From: Phyllobacterium phragmitis
Lineage (GTDB): Bacteria > Pseudomonadota > Alphaproteobacteria > Rhizobiales > Rhizobiaceae
NCBI RefSeq assembly: GCF_002980495.1
Contig: NZ_PVBR01000003.1
Location: forward strand, 248,001-312,000
DNA length: 64,000 nucleotides
Direction: 5' to 3'
Positions 26,599 through 34,699 of this stretch are shown in pieces; position 1 is the stretch's first letter, and each line of letters opens with the position of its first letter. The notes beneath the pieces were generated by a model that was not told the DNA's origin, searched no databases, and saw nothing but the letters and a program-made list of their open reading frames with translations. The position numbers and the translations under genes were made by a program.

Positions 26599-28075
26599 TC
26601 TCAAGTTTCTCTCTGTTTGTCCTGACACGTTCCAGAATCACGGGCCACATCAAGGTCAGAACCGCCAGGAGCAGGAAGAACATCGCGTATGGTCGGGCGA
26701 GGATTTCCAGGACATTGCCATCCGACATCATGAGCGATGCTCTCAATTGCTCTTCCGCGATAGGGCTTAAAACAAATCCGATGACGAATGGCCCGAGAGG
26801 AACACGTGCCGCCTCAAGACCCAAGCCGATGACGCCGAACCCGATCATCACCCACACGTCGACGAAGCTGTTGTTGACCGCGTAAGAGCCCACGACGCAA
26901 AAGACGAGAATGCAGCCAAGAAGGCCTGCGCGCGGTATCTGCGCCAGCCTGGCAATGTATTTGACGGCGCTCCACATCAGGACCAGCATGATGATGTTTG
27001 CGATCAGATATGCAGCGATAATGCCGTAGGCGATCTCCGGCGCGTTCTGGAACAACAGCGGACCGGGCTGGAGATTGTGGATTGTCAGCGCGCCGATCAG
27101 TATGGCTTCCGTTACGCTGCCGGGAATTCCCATCGTGATAAGTGGAATGAGTGCGCCACCAATCGAGGCATTGTTGGCGCTTTCGCCGGCCACGACACCC
27201 GGCTCATGCCCTTTTCCGAACTTTTCCGGTTCGCCGGAGACCTGCTTTGCTGTCGTGTAAGCGACGAGAGCGGCGATATTGGCTCCGATCCCCGGGAGAA
27301 GGCCGATCCACGTTCCAATCACCGAGGACCTCAACATATTCGGCCCATGAACCCTTGCGTCGGACCACGACAAGGGCAGACGCGCCTTGGGAAGCGCAGG
27401 CTGATTGCTGGTCTTCGCGGCGCAGGAGTCCCGAAGGATCTGGCTTATCGCAAAGGCTCCAATGAGGACCGGAAGCAATCCAAACCCTGATAAAAGCGCA
27501 TCATGCCCGAAAGTCAGCCGAGCGCGCCCGATAGAACTGTCTATACCCGGCAACGCGAAGGCCATTCCCAGTGCCGCCGCCAAAAGCCCCTTCACCATTG
27601 AGCTATGGGCAAGTGCTGCCAGCATCACCAACGCCATAAGGACGAGGGTGAAGTACTCCCAAGGCCCAAATTTGAGTGCGAAACGGGCAAGCGATGGGGA
27701 CATCCCGGCAAGAAAGCCCCAAGAGATGATGCCCCCGACCACAGAAGCCAGAATGCCGAGCGCGAGGGCGCGTTCCGCACGATTGTCCTGAGCCATGGGA
27801 TAGCCATCGAAAGTGGTGACGATGGAGGCTGGCGTGCCGGGCATTCTGAGCAATATTGCCGTAATGAGTCCGCCTGAAATCCCCCCGACATACTCGCCTA
27901 TCAGCAGAGTTACCGCGCCCACCGGATCCATGTGGAATGTCAGCGGCAGCGTCAGAGCAATCAGCATCGAAGCGGTCAGTCCAGGGATCGCTCCGACAAC
28001 TATCCCAAGCGCCGTTCCCGCAAGCAGCAACAGCAGATTTTGCCATTCGAACAATAGGATGAATGCATCTGCCAT
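26585..28075 (-). CDS. tctA: Tripartite tricarboxylate transporter, large membrane subunit TctA
   Basis: A 496-residue protein with about ten to twelve membrane segments and the TctA hallmarks GAIPGLTASMLIALTLPLTF near the N-terminus and GESANNASIGGALIP, LITMGIPGS in the middle. It forms the ion-coupled channel that works with TctB and the periplasmic binding protein TctC. The ATG at 28075 lies one base after the tctB stop. TTT systems import carboxylates; here the pairing with sulfatases suggests a sulfated or sulfonated carboxylate. Confidence 0.9.
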   Translation of the reverse strand: MADAFILLFEWQNLLLLLAGTALGIVVGAIPGLTASMLIALTLPLTFHMDPVGAVTLLIGEYVGGISGGLITAILLRMPGTPASIVTTFDGYPMAQDNRAERALALGILASVVGGIISWGFLAGMSPSLARFALKFGPWEYFTLVLMALVMLAALAHSSMVKGLLAAALGMAFALPGIDSSIGRARLTFGHDALLSGFGLLPVLIGAFAISQILRDSCAAKTSNQPALPKARLPLSWSDARVHGPNMLRSSVIGTWIGLLPGIGANIAALVAYTTAKQVSGEPEKFGKGHEPGVVAGESANNASIGGALIPLITMGIPGSVTEAILIGALTIHNLQPGPLLFQNAPEIAYGIIAAYLIANIIMLVLMWSAVKYIARLAQIPRAGLLGCILVFCVVGSYAVNNSFVDVWVMIGFGVIGLGLEAARVPLGPFVIGFVLSPIAEEQLRASLMMSDGNVLEILARPYAMFFLLLAVLTLMWPVILERVRTNREKLENDHT

Positions 28076-28076
28076 C

Positions 28077-28595
28077 TCAGCCCAGATCCACATGGAGAAA
28101 ATTGAAGAACACGAAGCTCAAGGACAGCGAAAGTATTATCCCGACGGCACCAAAAGTGACGATGGAACGAACGCTGAAAGCGCTAAGCACAAAACCGTTT
28201 ACAACGAGCATCAGCGTTGTAGCCGCCACAAACGGCACCTCTGCAAAGTCCAGCGCCGCGACATAGGTGACGAGGGTGATGAACATTGCCCATCCACGCC
28301 ACAGAGAAACCCCTGATGCTGCGGCCTCTTCCCGTGCGATCTCGTCGAACTCATCCGCTGTATCTGCGCCCACCCGCAACAACGCGCGCACTGCTATGAT
28401 TGCAGCGAAGACGATCAGTAGCACTGCCAATCCTCTGGGCAATGCTGCTGAACCAAGAGGTTCAAAGCGCGGCGCAGGCAGGGACGACGCCCCATAGAGA
28501 AGCAACGAAGCGCCGATCACCACACATAATGCCAAAATGAGATCCGTACATTGGCGACGGTCAATTTTACCAAGCAACATGATTGAGACCACCAT
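28077..28595 (-). CDS. tctB: Tripartite tricarboxylate transporter, small membrane subunit TctB
   Basis: A product of about 172 residues with four hydrophobic helices (LILALCVVIGASLLLYG, AVLLIVFAAIIAVRAL, MFITLVTYVAALDF and VTFGAVGIILSLSLSFVFF), the normal layout of TctB. The stop lies immediately before tctA. The start is uncertain: the open frame begins at a TTG inside tctC, and ATG codons at 28595 and 28580 are both plausible with no clear ribosome binding site. It is weakly conserved in sequence, as is usual for TctB, and the call depends on topology and its place between tctC and tctA. Confidence 0.8.
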   Translation of the reverse strand: MVVSIMLLGKIDRRQCTDLILALCVVIGASLLLYGASSLPAPRFEPLGSAALPRGLAVLLIVFAAIIAVRALLRVGADTADEFDEIAREEAAASGVSLWRGWAMFITLVTYVAALDFAEVPFVAATTLMLVVNGFVLSAFSVRSIVTFGAVGIILSLSLSFVFFNFLHVDLG

Positions 28596-28641
28596 TATTG
28601 GGGCCGGGCGATCAAAGGACACCCGGCCATTAATTTGTCGG

Positions 28642-29637
28642 CTATTGAATGGTGTCGGCAACCCGTTTCAGCTGCTCAAGTGTCTTTTGCGCATCGGTCA
28701 TCGCGTCGGGACCATTCGTCCAATACGGCTCCAGCGTGTTGTTTCGAAAATACTCGACGATCTCCGGATCATTGATTGCCTTCTCCAGCGCACCGGCCAA
28801 TGCATCGACTGCCTCATCGGGCGTATCGGCCGGCGCAAGCCACCAATTGGGGTTTGCCCAGGACACATTATAGCCAAGCTCAATCGCCGTAGGCACATCC
28901 GGCAAGTCAGGCAGACGCTCCCGTCCGAAATAGACAAGCGCCTTCAGTCCGTCGCCTTGCGCAAGAAATTCAGACGCAGCAAAAAGCGCGATGTCGGCAT
29001 TGCCGCCCAGAACGAGCCGCAAGCGATCAGCGCCACTATTGGCTGTCACATAACGCGTTTCAAAGCCGGCTTCATTGGCAAGGATCGCTCCCACAAAATG
29101 CGGGATCGTTCCAATACCCACGGCTTCCACGAGACTGCGGGGGTTTTTCTTGAGGTGCTCGACCAACTGATCGAGGGTATCGAACGGCGCATCTTCACGA
29201 ACAACCCATACCGGGCTGCCGCCACCCGTGTAGCCAATCGACTTGAAATCTTCAAGGCCGAAGTCGCCAAGTTTCATCGCCGTGGCAATAAGCAACTGGT
29301 GGTGCCAATGTATGATCGCATGACCGTCAGCCTCACCACGCTTCATCTGGCTGACGGCGTTCGCGCCGGCTCCGCCATCGGCATTCACAACAACCATCGG
29401 CTGGCCAAGCCATCCATTTTCCTTGATCTTCTCTCCAAGCATGCGCGCTACAACATCGGTTCTCCCGCCCGGCTTGAAAGGTACGATCACTTTGATAGGC
29501 TTCGCTGGAAATTCCTCCGCCGCGACCGGCGAAGTCGTCATTGGTCCAACCACTGCCAAGGCGGCAATGGCCAGGCCTGCAAATAAGGCTGCGCGCGATA
29601 GATGCGCGGCAGCGCCTCGAAGCGACAAATAGCGCAT
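28642..29637 (-). CDS. tctC: Tripartite tricarboxylate transporter binding protein TctC
   Basis: A 331-residue periplasmic binding protein with a long signal peptide ending near PVAAEEFP (residue 41). The typical TctC opening FPAKPIKVIVPFKPGG is followed by GAGANAV; that stretch usually reads VVENRPGAGG, and here VVNADGGAG replaces it. The ATG at 29637 follows GGGAGGAG exactly. It captures the carboxylate-type substrate for TctBA. It is the first gene of the minus-strand operon and is divergent from the second sulfatase. Substrate identity is not readable from sequence. Confidence 0.9.
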   Translation of the reverse strand: MRYLSLRGAAAHLSRAALFAGLAIAALAVVGPMTTSPVAAEEFPAKPIKVIVPFKPGGRTDVVARMLGEKIKENGWLGQPMVVVNADGGAGANAVSQMKRGEADGHAIIHWHHQLLIATAMKLGDFGLEDFKSIGYTGGGSPVWVVREDAPFDTLDQLVEHLKKNPRSLVEAVGIGTIPHFVGAILANEAGFETRYVTANSGADRLRLVLGGNADIALFAASEFLAQGDGLKALVYFGRERLPDLPDVPTAIELGYNVSWANPNWWLAPADTPDEAVDALAGALEKAINDPEIVEYFRNNTLEPYWTNGPDAMTDAQKTLEQLKRVADTIQ

Positions 29638-29678
29638 GAATTCTCCTCCCATTGAACCGATTGCAGCTTGCTACGATC

Positions 29679-29729
29679 GGTCCAACCAATGTAAGGAAGA
29701 AGCCTCCATCTGTCTAGACCAATTTTGGT
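29679..29729. promoter_or_regulatory. Candidate GntR operators in the tctC/sulfatase divergent region
   Basis: GGTCCAACC (29679-29687) matches the GGT-N3-ACC pattern of FadR-subfamily operators, and ACCAATTTTGGT (29718-29729) is a perfect inverted repeat 30 bases away. Both lie between the divergent starts at 29637 and 29765, a logical place for the GntR protein encoded at 25894-26598 to act. Confidence 0.45.
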
Positions 29730-29764
29730 GGGCAGAAAAGACCGGGAGCAATGAGGAGCCGCGG

Positions 29765-31222
29765 ATGGGTGAGCGACCGAACATCGTGATGTTCATGACT
29801 GATCAGCACGCCGCCAGAATTTTAGGCTGTGCCGGCGACCGCTCGGCCGAGACACCAAACCTCGATCGGTTGGCGGCACAGGGCACTCGCTTTGAAAATT
29901 GCTACTGTCCCTCGCCTCTCTGTGTTCCGTCCAGAACGGCATTCCTGACCGGGCTGGAACCTCATCAGTCCGGTGTCTTGACCAATGATGACTATCTCGC
30001 CTCAGACATTCCGACGATCGCTCATGCAATGGCCGCAGCCGGCTATGAATGCGGACTGATTGGCCGAATGCACTTTTATGGACCAGATCAACTCCACGGT
30101 TTCGGTTCGCGGCCCATAGGAGATATCGGCGCCAGTTATCCAGGAGCAAATCCGCCGGATATCGGCGACCTGACGAAAGGAAGAGGCAATCGCGGTCCCG
30201 AGCTTGAGTTTTCAGGGGCCGGTGAGACCTCCTATCAGGCCTATGATGCGGCGGTTGCGAGCCATGCCGAAGAAGCGCTCAAGCGGGTGGCGGAGCAGCG
30301 CAGTTCATCAGCGAAGCCATTTTTCCTGCTGATCAGCTTCTTCTGCCCTCATCCCCCATATATCGCACCCGATGAAGATTATACGGCCTTCGAAGGCAAA
30401 GTTCCGCCACCGACATTGTCGGAACCCGCAGATGAACATCCTGCGCTTCAGGAGTGGCGAGCGGCCGGTGGGATGCGCGGCGTATCCCGATCGGCGACGA
30501 GGCGAAGCCGGACAGCCTATTATGGGCTAGTACGGATGATAGACCGCCTGATTGGCCGCCTGTTGGATCAGATGGATGACCTTGGCCTGTCTGATGCGGT
30601 GACCATCTATGCATCGGACCACGGAGAATGCCTGGGCGAAAGAGGGCTCTGGTGGAAGAGCGTCATGTACGATGCGAGCGCGAAGGTCCCGCTCATCATC
30701 AGGGCGCCTTTTGCCACACCCGGATCTCTCGATCACAGGGTCTGCAATCTGATCGACCTGTCCGCAACACTGCTTGAACTGGCCGAAACGCCAGGTCTCC
30801 CGGGGCATAAAGGGCACAGCCTCATATCCCCTGAAAATCAGCATCTGCGGACATTCAGCAGCTATTATGGCGGCCTGATGAATATCAAATTACCCCTGCA
30901 TCAACACAGAATGATCCGCTCGGGCAGCTATAAGCTCACCCACTACGGAGGCGGCGCACCCACTCTGTTCAATCTTCAAAGCGATCCTCACGAACTTGAC
31001 GACCTCGCGGACAATCCGGACTATGCAAACATCCGGAACGACCTGGAACGCTTGCTAATGGATGGATGGGACGCCGAGAAAATCAAGGCGATGCAGGAGA
31101 TGAGCGCAGCGCGCAATGCCGTCATTCGCCGTTGGGTGAAGGCAACCGATCCCTCGGAACCTGCTCGATGGTTTGATCCCCATCCTGAACGAAACCGCTA
31201 TCGGGAAAGCCAGAGCATATGA
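29765..31222 (+). CDS. Second formylglycine-dependent sulfatase (type I)
   Basis: A 485-residue sulfatase without signal peptide. IVMFMTDQHAAR supplies the first metal ligands, PLCVPSRTAFLTG is the canonical C-x-P-S-R modification site, and YASDHGECLGERG holds the second metal cluster. It differs enough from the sulfatase at 24401-25849 to suggest a different substrate or position specificity. The ATG follows GAGGAGCCGCGG. Its stop overlaps the start of the FGE gene (ATGA), which couples synthesis of the enzyme with that of its maturase. Confidence 0.88.
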   Translation: MGERPNIVMFMTDQHAARILGCAGDRSAETPNLDRLAAQGTRFENCYCPSPLCVPSRTAFLTGLEPHQSGVLTNDDYLASDIPTIAHAMAAAGYECGLIGRMHFYGPDQLHGFGSRPIGDIGASYPGANPPDIGDLTKGRGNRGPELEFSGAGETSYQAYDAAVASHAEEALKRVAEQRSSSAKPFFLLISFFCPHPPYIAPDEDYTAFEGKVPPPTLSEPADEHPALQEWRAAGGMRGVSRSATRRSRTAYYGLVRMIDRLIGRLLDQMDDLGLSDAVTIYASDHGECLGERGLWWKSVMYDASAKVPLIIRAPFATPGSLDHRVCNLIDLSATLLELAETPGLPGHKGHSLISPENQHLRTFSSYYGGLMNIKLPLHQHRMIRSGSYKLTHYGGGAPTLFNLQSDPHELDDLADNPDYANIRNDLERLLMDGWDAEKIKAMQEMSAARNAVIRRWVKATDPSEPARWFDPHPERNRYRESQSI

Positions 31223-32145
31223 CCTGCTGCCCTTCCCGCACCGAAAGCTCGTTGCCGGCCGCTGCTGCTTCAACATTTGAGCCAGGCTACCGCACACCGC
31301 AAACTATTCCCGGCCGCTTCGTCTCGATAGATGGCGGCAAGAGTTTTGTCGGCACAAACAATCCGCAGCACCGCAGCGATGGCGAGGCTCCGCGCCGGAA
31401 ATCGACACTAACGCCCTATCGCATTGATCCCTACACGGTGACAAACCGATGGTTCCGGGAATTCGTATCCGCCACCCGATACACCACCGACGCGGAGCGA
31501 TATGGCTGGTCACTGGTGTTCCAGGCATTCGTGCCGCAAGGCAGGCAATATCAGCGTGTCGTGGACACGCCGTGGTGGCTACGCGTCGACGGCGCTGACT
31601 GGGCCCATCCCTTCGGCCCGTCTTCTTCCATAAAAGGTATCGAAGACCATCCCGTTACCCATGTTTCCTGGAACGATGCGAATGCCTTTTCGGTCTGGGC
31701 TGGCGTGCGACTGCCTACTGAAGCCGAATGGGAACACGCGGCGAGAGGCGGCCTGATGGACGCGACCTTCCCCTGGGGTGAAGAAGAACCGAGCGACACG
31801 GTTCCGCTTTGCAATATCTGGCAAGGAACCTTCCCACATCATAATACGCAGGCTGACGGCTATCTGGGAACCGCGCCTGTCCACGCCTTCCAGCCAAACG
31901 GCTACGGATTGTACAACATGGCGGGGAACGTATGGGAGTGGTGCTCGGATCCTTTCCGCATCCATTCTGTGGGTCCGAACGCAAAAAAGCAGAACGCAGC
32001 TGCTGCAAATTCAGGAATCCGCATTTTGAAAGGGGGTTCCTTTTTGTGCCATCGCTCATATTGCTACCGATATCGGATTGCGGCACGCACAGGCGTCAGT
32101 CCGGACAGTTCGACAAGCCATGTCGGCTTCCGCGTCGTAAATTGA
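31219..32145 (+). CDS. Formylglycine-generating enzyme (sulfatase maturase, SUMF1 family)
   Basis: A 308-residue FGE-domain protein. It has RLPTEAEWEHAARGG and AGNVWEWCSDPF (calcium- and core-forming motifs), and the catalytic copper-binding cysteine pair in GGSFLCHRSYCYRYR. The latter is nearly identical to the active-site stretch of human and actinobacterial FGE, so it is a genuine sulfatase-activating oxidase and not a generic SUMF1-like protein. It uses oxygen to convert the sulfatase C-x-P-x-R cysteine to formylglycine. There is no signal peptide, matching the cytoplasmic sulfatases. It overlaps the upstream sulfatase gene by four bases. Confidence 0.93.
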   Translation: MTCCPSRTESSLPAAAASTFEPGYRTPQTIPGRFVSIDGGKSFVGTNNPQHRSDGEAPRRKSTLTPYRIDPYTVTNRWFREFVSATRYTTDAERYGWSLVFQAFVPQGRQYQRVVDTPWWLRVDGADWAHPFGPSSSIKGIEDHPVTHVSWNDANAFSVWAGVRLPTEAEWEHAARGGLMDATFPWGEEEPSDTVPLCNIWQGTFPHHNTQADGYLGTAPVHAFQPNGYGLYNMAGNVWEWCSDPFRIHSVGPNAKKQNAAAANSGIRILKGGSFLCHRSYCYRYRIAARTGVSPDSSTSHVGFRVVN

Positions 32146-32460
32146 GTGCTTCCGCAACCAGGTACGCGGCACGAGATCTGGTTCATCGGCAGCCGCAGTG
32201 GAAACTGCGCTGAGCACCCAAATATGCCATACATCTTCTTCTGAGCGAGCATGGATCGGCTGAGGGCTCAAACGCGCTGATATACATCGCTACGCTGCTC
32301 ATTGGCCTTAGTCATGAATCAATCTCCCTTTTTCCCGCGAAGCGGTCTTCTGCCTGGAGGGCAGGAGCTCCGGCCGCCGACTTTTGCGATGGAAACTCCG
32401 ATTTGTTGCGAATCTTAGAAATTGTGCGACTAAATGGCAGCTTTGCGGGACGAAGGAGAT
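32146..32460. other. Gap without recognisable gene
   Basis: No coding sequence, repeat or structured RNA could be supported between the FGE gene and the convergent ATC-hydrolase-family gene. Short open frames here have no family features. Confidence 0.5.
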
Positions 32461-32946
32461 TTACAGTTCGGTCTTCTCTGTAATCCGGGTCAGGCAGCAA
32501 CCTTCCTGTCCGGGGGACCAGAGTTCAATCTCAAAATCGAAGCCCGCTGCTTCCAGAGTCGCCTCGTCAAGCGCGGAGGCGCAGTAAAGCAAAGTGACGA
32601 TTTCCTCTTGGCTGCATCCGGCCTCAACCCATGCGTCCTTGATCGGGCATGCCATCATCTTCACTTCGAGGCATGTACTGTCGAGCCGCCTAATGTCCGG
32701 GCAAAACACTGACCCGTCATCTGGTGATTTCGCAAAGCCTTTTGCCATACATTCGAAGTCCCTCGGGGCGCAGCCCGCGAGCGATTTGCCAATATATAGG
32801 CCAAGGGCGTGGCTTGCACTTCGCATCACGTCCTTGGCTTCATCTTCGCCGTAGCGGGCCTTGAGTTCGCAAAAGACCATCAGATAGGCCGTGCCTCGGT
32901 CCTTGATGGCGTCATACAGCAATTTGTTCGTTGGCTTGTTGGTCAA
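32461..32946 (-). CDS. L-2-amino-thiazoline-4-carboxylic acid hydrolase family protein
   Basis: A 161-residue protein with the cysteine-rich C-terminal pattern of the ATC hydrolase family: MMACPIKDAWVEAGCS, LLYCASALDEATLEAAGFDF and EGCCLTRI. The founding enzyme hydrolyses the thiazoline ring on the way to L-cysteine, but most family members have no known substrate. The frame starts with TTG, placed seven bases after GGAGGG, which sits in the loop of a perfect AT-rich hairpin. No operon partner is evident; the P-loop gene upstream on the same strand is 154 bases away. Confidence 0.7.
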   Translation of the reverse strand: MTNKPTNKLLYDAIKDRGTAYLMVFCELKARYGEDEAKDVMRSASHALGLYIGKSLAGCAPRDFECMAKGFAKSPDDGSVFCPDIRRLDSTCLEVKMMACPIKDAWVEAGCSQEEIVTLLYCASALDEATLEAAGFDFEIELWSPGQEGCCLTRITEKTEL

Positions 32947-32965
32947 ATATTCCCCTCCGAATATT
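32946..32965 (-). promoter_or_regulatory. Hairpin presenting the ribosome binding site of the ATC-hydrolase-family gene
   Basis: On the minus strand AATATTC and GAATATT form a perfect seven-base-pair AT-rich stem whose six-base loop is exactly GGAGGG, the Shine-Dalgarno sequence. The TTG start overlaps the end of the stem. Such a structure could tune translation with temperature or a binding protein; it could also be neutral. Confidence 0.45.
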
Positions 32966-33100
32966 GTGCTTAGCTGCTGTCGCGAAATTCCCCCAACCCG
33001 CTACGGTTATGTGGCCATCTCATGCGACATAGCCCCCAAATATCCGTGGATCAAATACGCTATTGCCATTCGGGAACTCTATGGAATTTTGCCTTGAATG

Positions 33101-33631
33101 TCAGGAGTTACGCGACAGGAGAGTCAGCCCGGCCATGAAGTCGGCAATCGAGCGTTTGTTGTTCAATCGAATGGTCGGCACATGGGGACCATGCGATAGC
33201 CGTTCACTTTCGATATTCGGACGAGTTTCCCGATCGAAGTTCCACACATATCGAAGAAACGAGAAGAATTCCGCATCTATATGTTCAGAGCAGCCCACTG
33301 GCAGGTCTGCTCTCGGCCTGTTCAGAAAACTTCTGATAGCCACACGTTTGAGACAAATGGTCCGCGCCGTGTCCATCCAGATTACGAGGTCTGCACGCGG
33401 TAAGCGCAAGTCAAAGGTTTGGTGATGATAGTTTCCCTCGCAAATCCAGCCCGCTCCAGAAACCGCAATCTCAACGCGCTGCCTGAAATCTCCGAGCGCG
33501 GGCTTGGACCATTTCGGTCCCCAATAGAGCTTGTCGAGGTGGATAACAGGAAGAGATAGCCGTTCTCCCAACATGTTTGAGAACGTTGACTTCCCACTCC
33601 CTGCGTTGCCTAAGACCACAATCCGTTGCAT
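33101..33631 (-). CDS. P-loop nucleotide kinase-like protein (AAA/FlaR-type)
   Basis: A 176-residue protein beginning with a Walker A motif IVVLGNAGSGKST and continuing like small adenylate-kinase-related proteins (PVIHLDKLYWGPKW, WICEGNYHH, LPRADLVIWMD). These proteins are often labelled topology modulation protein or AAA family ATPase, and their substrate is unknown. ATG 33631 puts the P-loop eight residues in; the open frame extends upstream without a match and the ribosome binding site is weak. It appears to be a single-gene unit. Confidence 0.75.
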   Translation of the reverse strand: MQRIVVLGNAGSGKSTFSNMLGERLSLPVIHLDKLYWGPKWSKPALGDFRQRVEIAVSGAGWICEGNYHHQTFDLRLPRADLVIWMDTARTICLKRVAIRSFLNRPRADLPVGCSEHIDAEFFSFLRYVWNFDRETRPNIESERLSHGPHVPTIRLNNKRSIADFMAGLTLLSRNS

Positions 33632-33920
33632 CGAAATATCTATTCCATTGTCGTAATAATCCCGATTAAGACGACACTTTTGCGAAGTTATGGTCCATGG
33701 TGGTGGGAACCCGCAAGGTCTGCTCTCAGCGATCACCGCTTCCTGCCGCGAACGACCGAAACGAGATCGTCAGCGAATCCTGCATAACCTGCTAGGAAAC
33801 ACAACAGAACACCTCAATCCGAGGTTCATCATCATCGACGCCGCGTCGGAATCAAAATGGTCCTGGACGAGTGGGTGGCGAACAGCAGCAACGGGCCACG
33901 ACGTTCCCTTGACTTCGGCG

Positions 33921-34685
33921 CTAGAGAACCGAGATCATTCCGCCATCGACATAGATGATCTGCCCGTTGACGTAGTCCGCAGCCGAAGAGGCGAGATAGA
34001 CGGCGGTGCCGGCGAGCTCGTCCGGCCTCCCCCAGCGCCGCGCCGGCGTCCGCGCCTTCACCCAGCCGTCGAACTGCGGGTTGGCGATCAGCGCTTCGTT
34101 CATGTCGGTGATCATATAGCCGGGGCCGATCGCATTGGCCTGGACGCCGTGCTCGCCCCACTCGGCGGCCATGGCCTTTGTGAGCATCTTGATGCCGCCC
34201 TTGGCCACTGTATAGGGTGCGACCGTCGCCCGGGCGAGCTCACTTGTCAGGGATCCGATATTGATGACCTTGCCATGCCCGCGCGCGATCATACGCCGCG
34301 CCGCCTCGCGCCCGATGACGAAAGCGCTGGTGAGATTGGTATCGATGACACGCTGCCAGTCGGCGGTCGCCAGATCCACCATCGGCTTGCGGAACTGCAT
34401 GCCGGCATTGTTGACGAGGATATCGATGGCAACGCCCGCCGTGTCGAAGCCGGCGAAGGTCGCTGCGATTGCGCCCTCGTCGGTGACATCGAAGGGCGCG
34501 ATGAGCACGTCATGACCCGCCTCGCGCATTTCGTCGGCGGCTCTCTCCAGCCGCCCGGTATCGATCCCATTGAGAACGATCCGCGCCCCTGCTCGTGCGA
34601 GACCTTCGGCGATGGCGCGGCCAAGGCCCCGCGAGGAACCGGTGACGAGGGCGGTGCGCCCGGAAAGATCGAAGGGATTGGTCAT
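33921..34685 (-). CDS. SDR-family oxidoreductase, gluconate 5-dehydrogenase-like
   Basis: A 254-residue classical short-chain dehydrogenase: TGSSRGLGRAIAEGLA binds NAD(P), NNAGMQFR follows, and YTVAKGG carries the catalytic tyrosine and lysine. The N-terminal FDLSGRTALVTGSSRGLG style and NNAGMQFRKP are typical of gluconate 5-dehydrogenase (IdnO/Gno) relatives. ATG 34685 follows GAGAGG. It lies 14 bases after the enolase-superfamily gene and probably acts on the same sugar acid, interconverting a hydroxyl and keto form. Confidence 0.85.
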   Translation of the reverse strand: MTNPFDLSGRTALVTGSSRGLGRAIAEGLARAGARIVLNGIDTGRLERAADEMREAGHDVLIAPFDVTDEGAIAATFAGFDTAGVAIDILVNNAGMQFRKPMVDLATADWQRVIDTNLTSAFVIGREAARRMIARGHGKVINIGSLTSELARATVAPYTVAKGGIKMLTKAMAAEWGEHGVQANAIGPGYMITDMNEALIANPQFDGWVKARTPARRWGRPDELAGTAVYLASSAADYVNGQIIYVDGGMISVL

Positions 34686-34699
34686 TGGCACCTCTCGGT

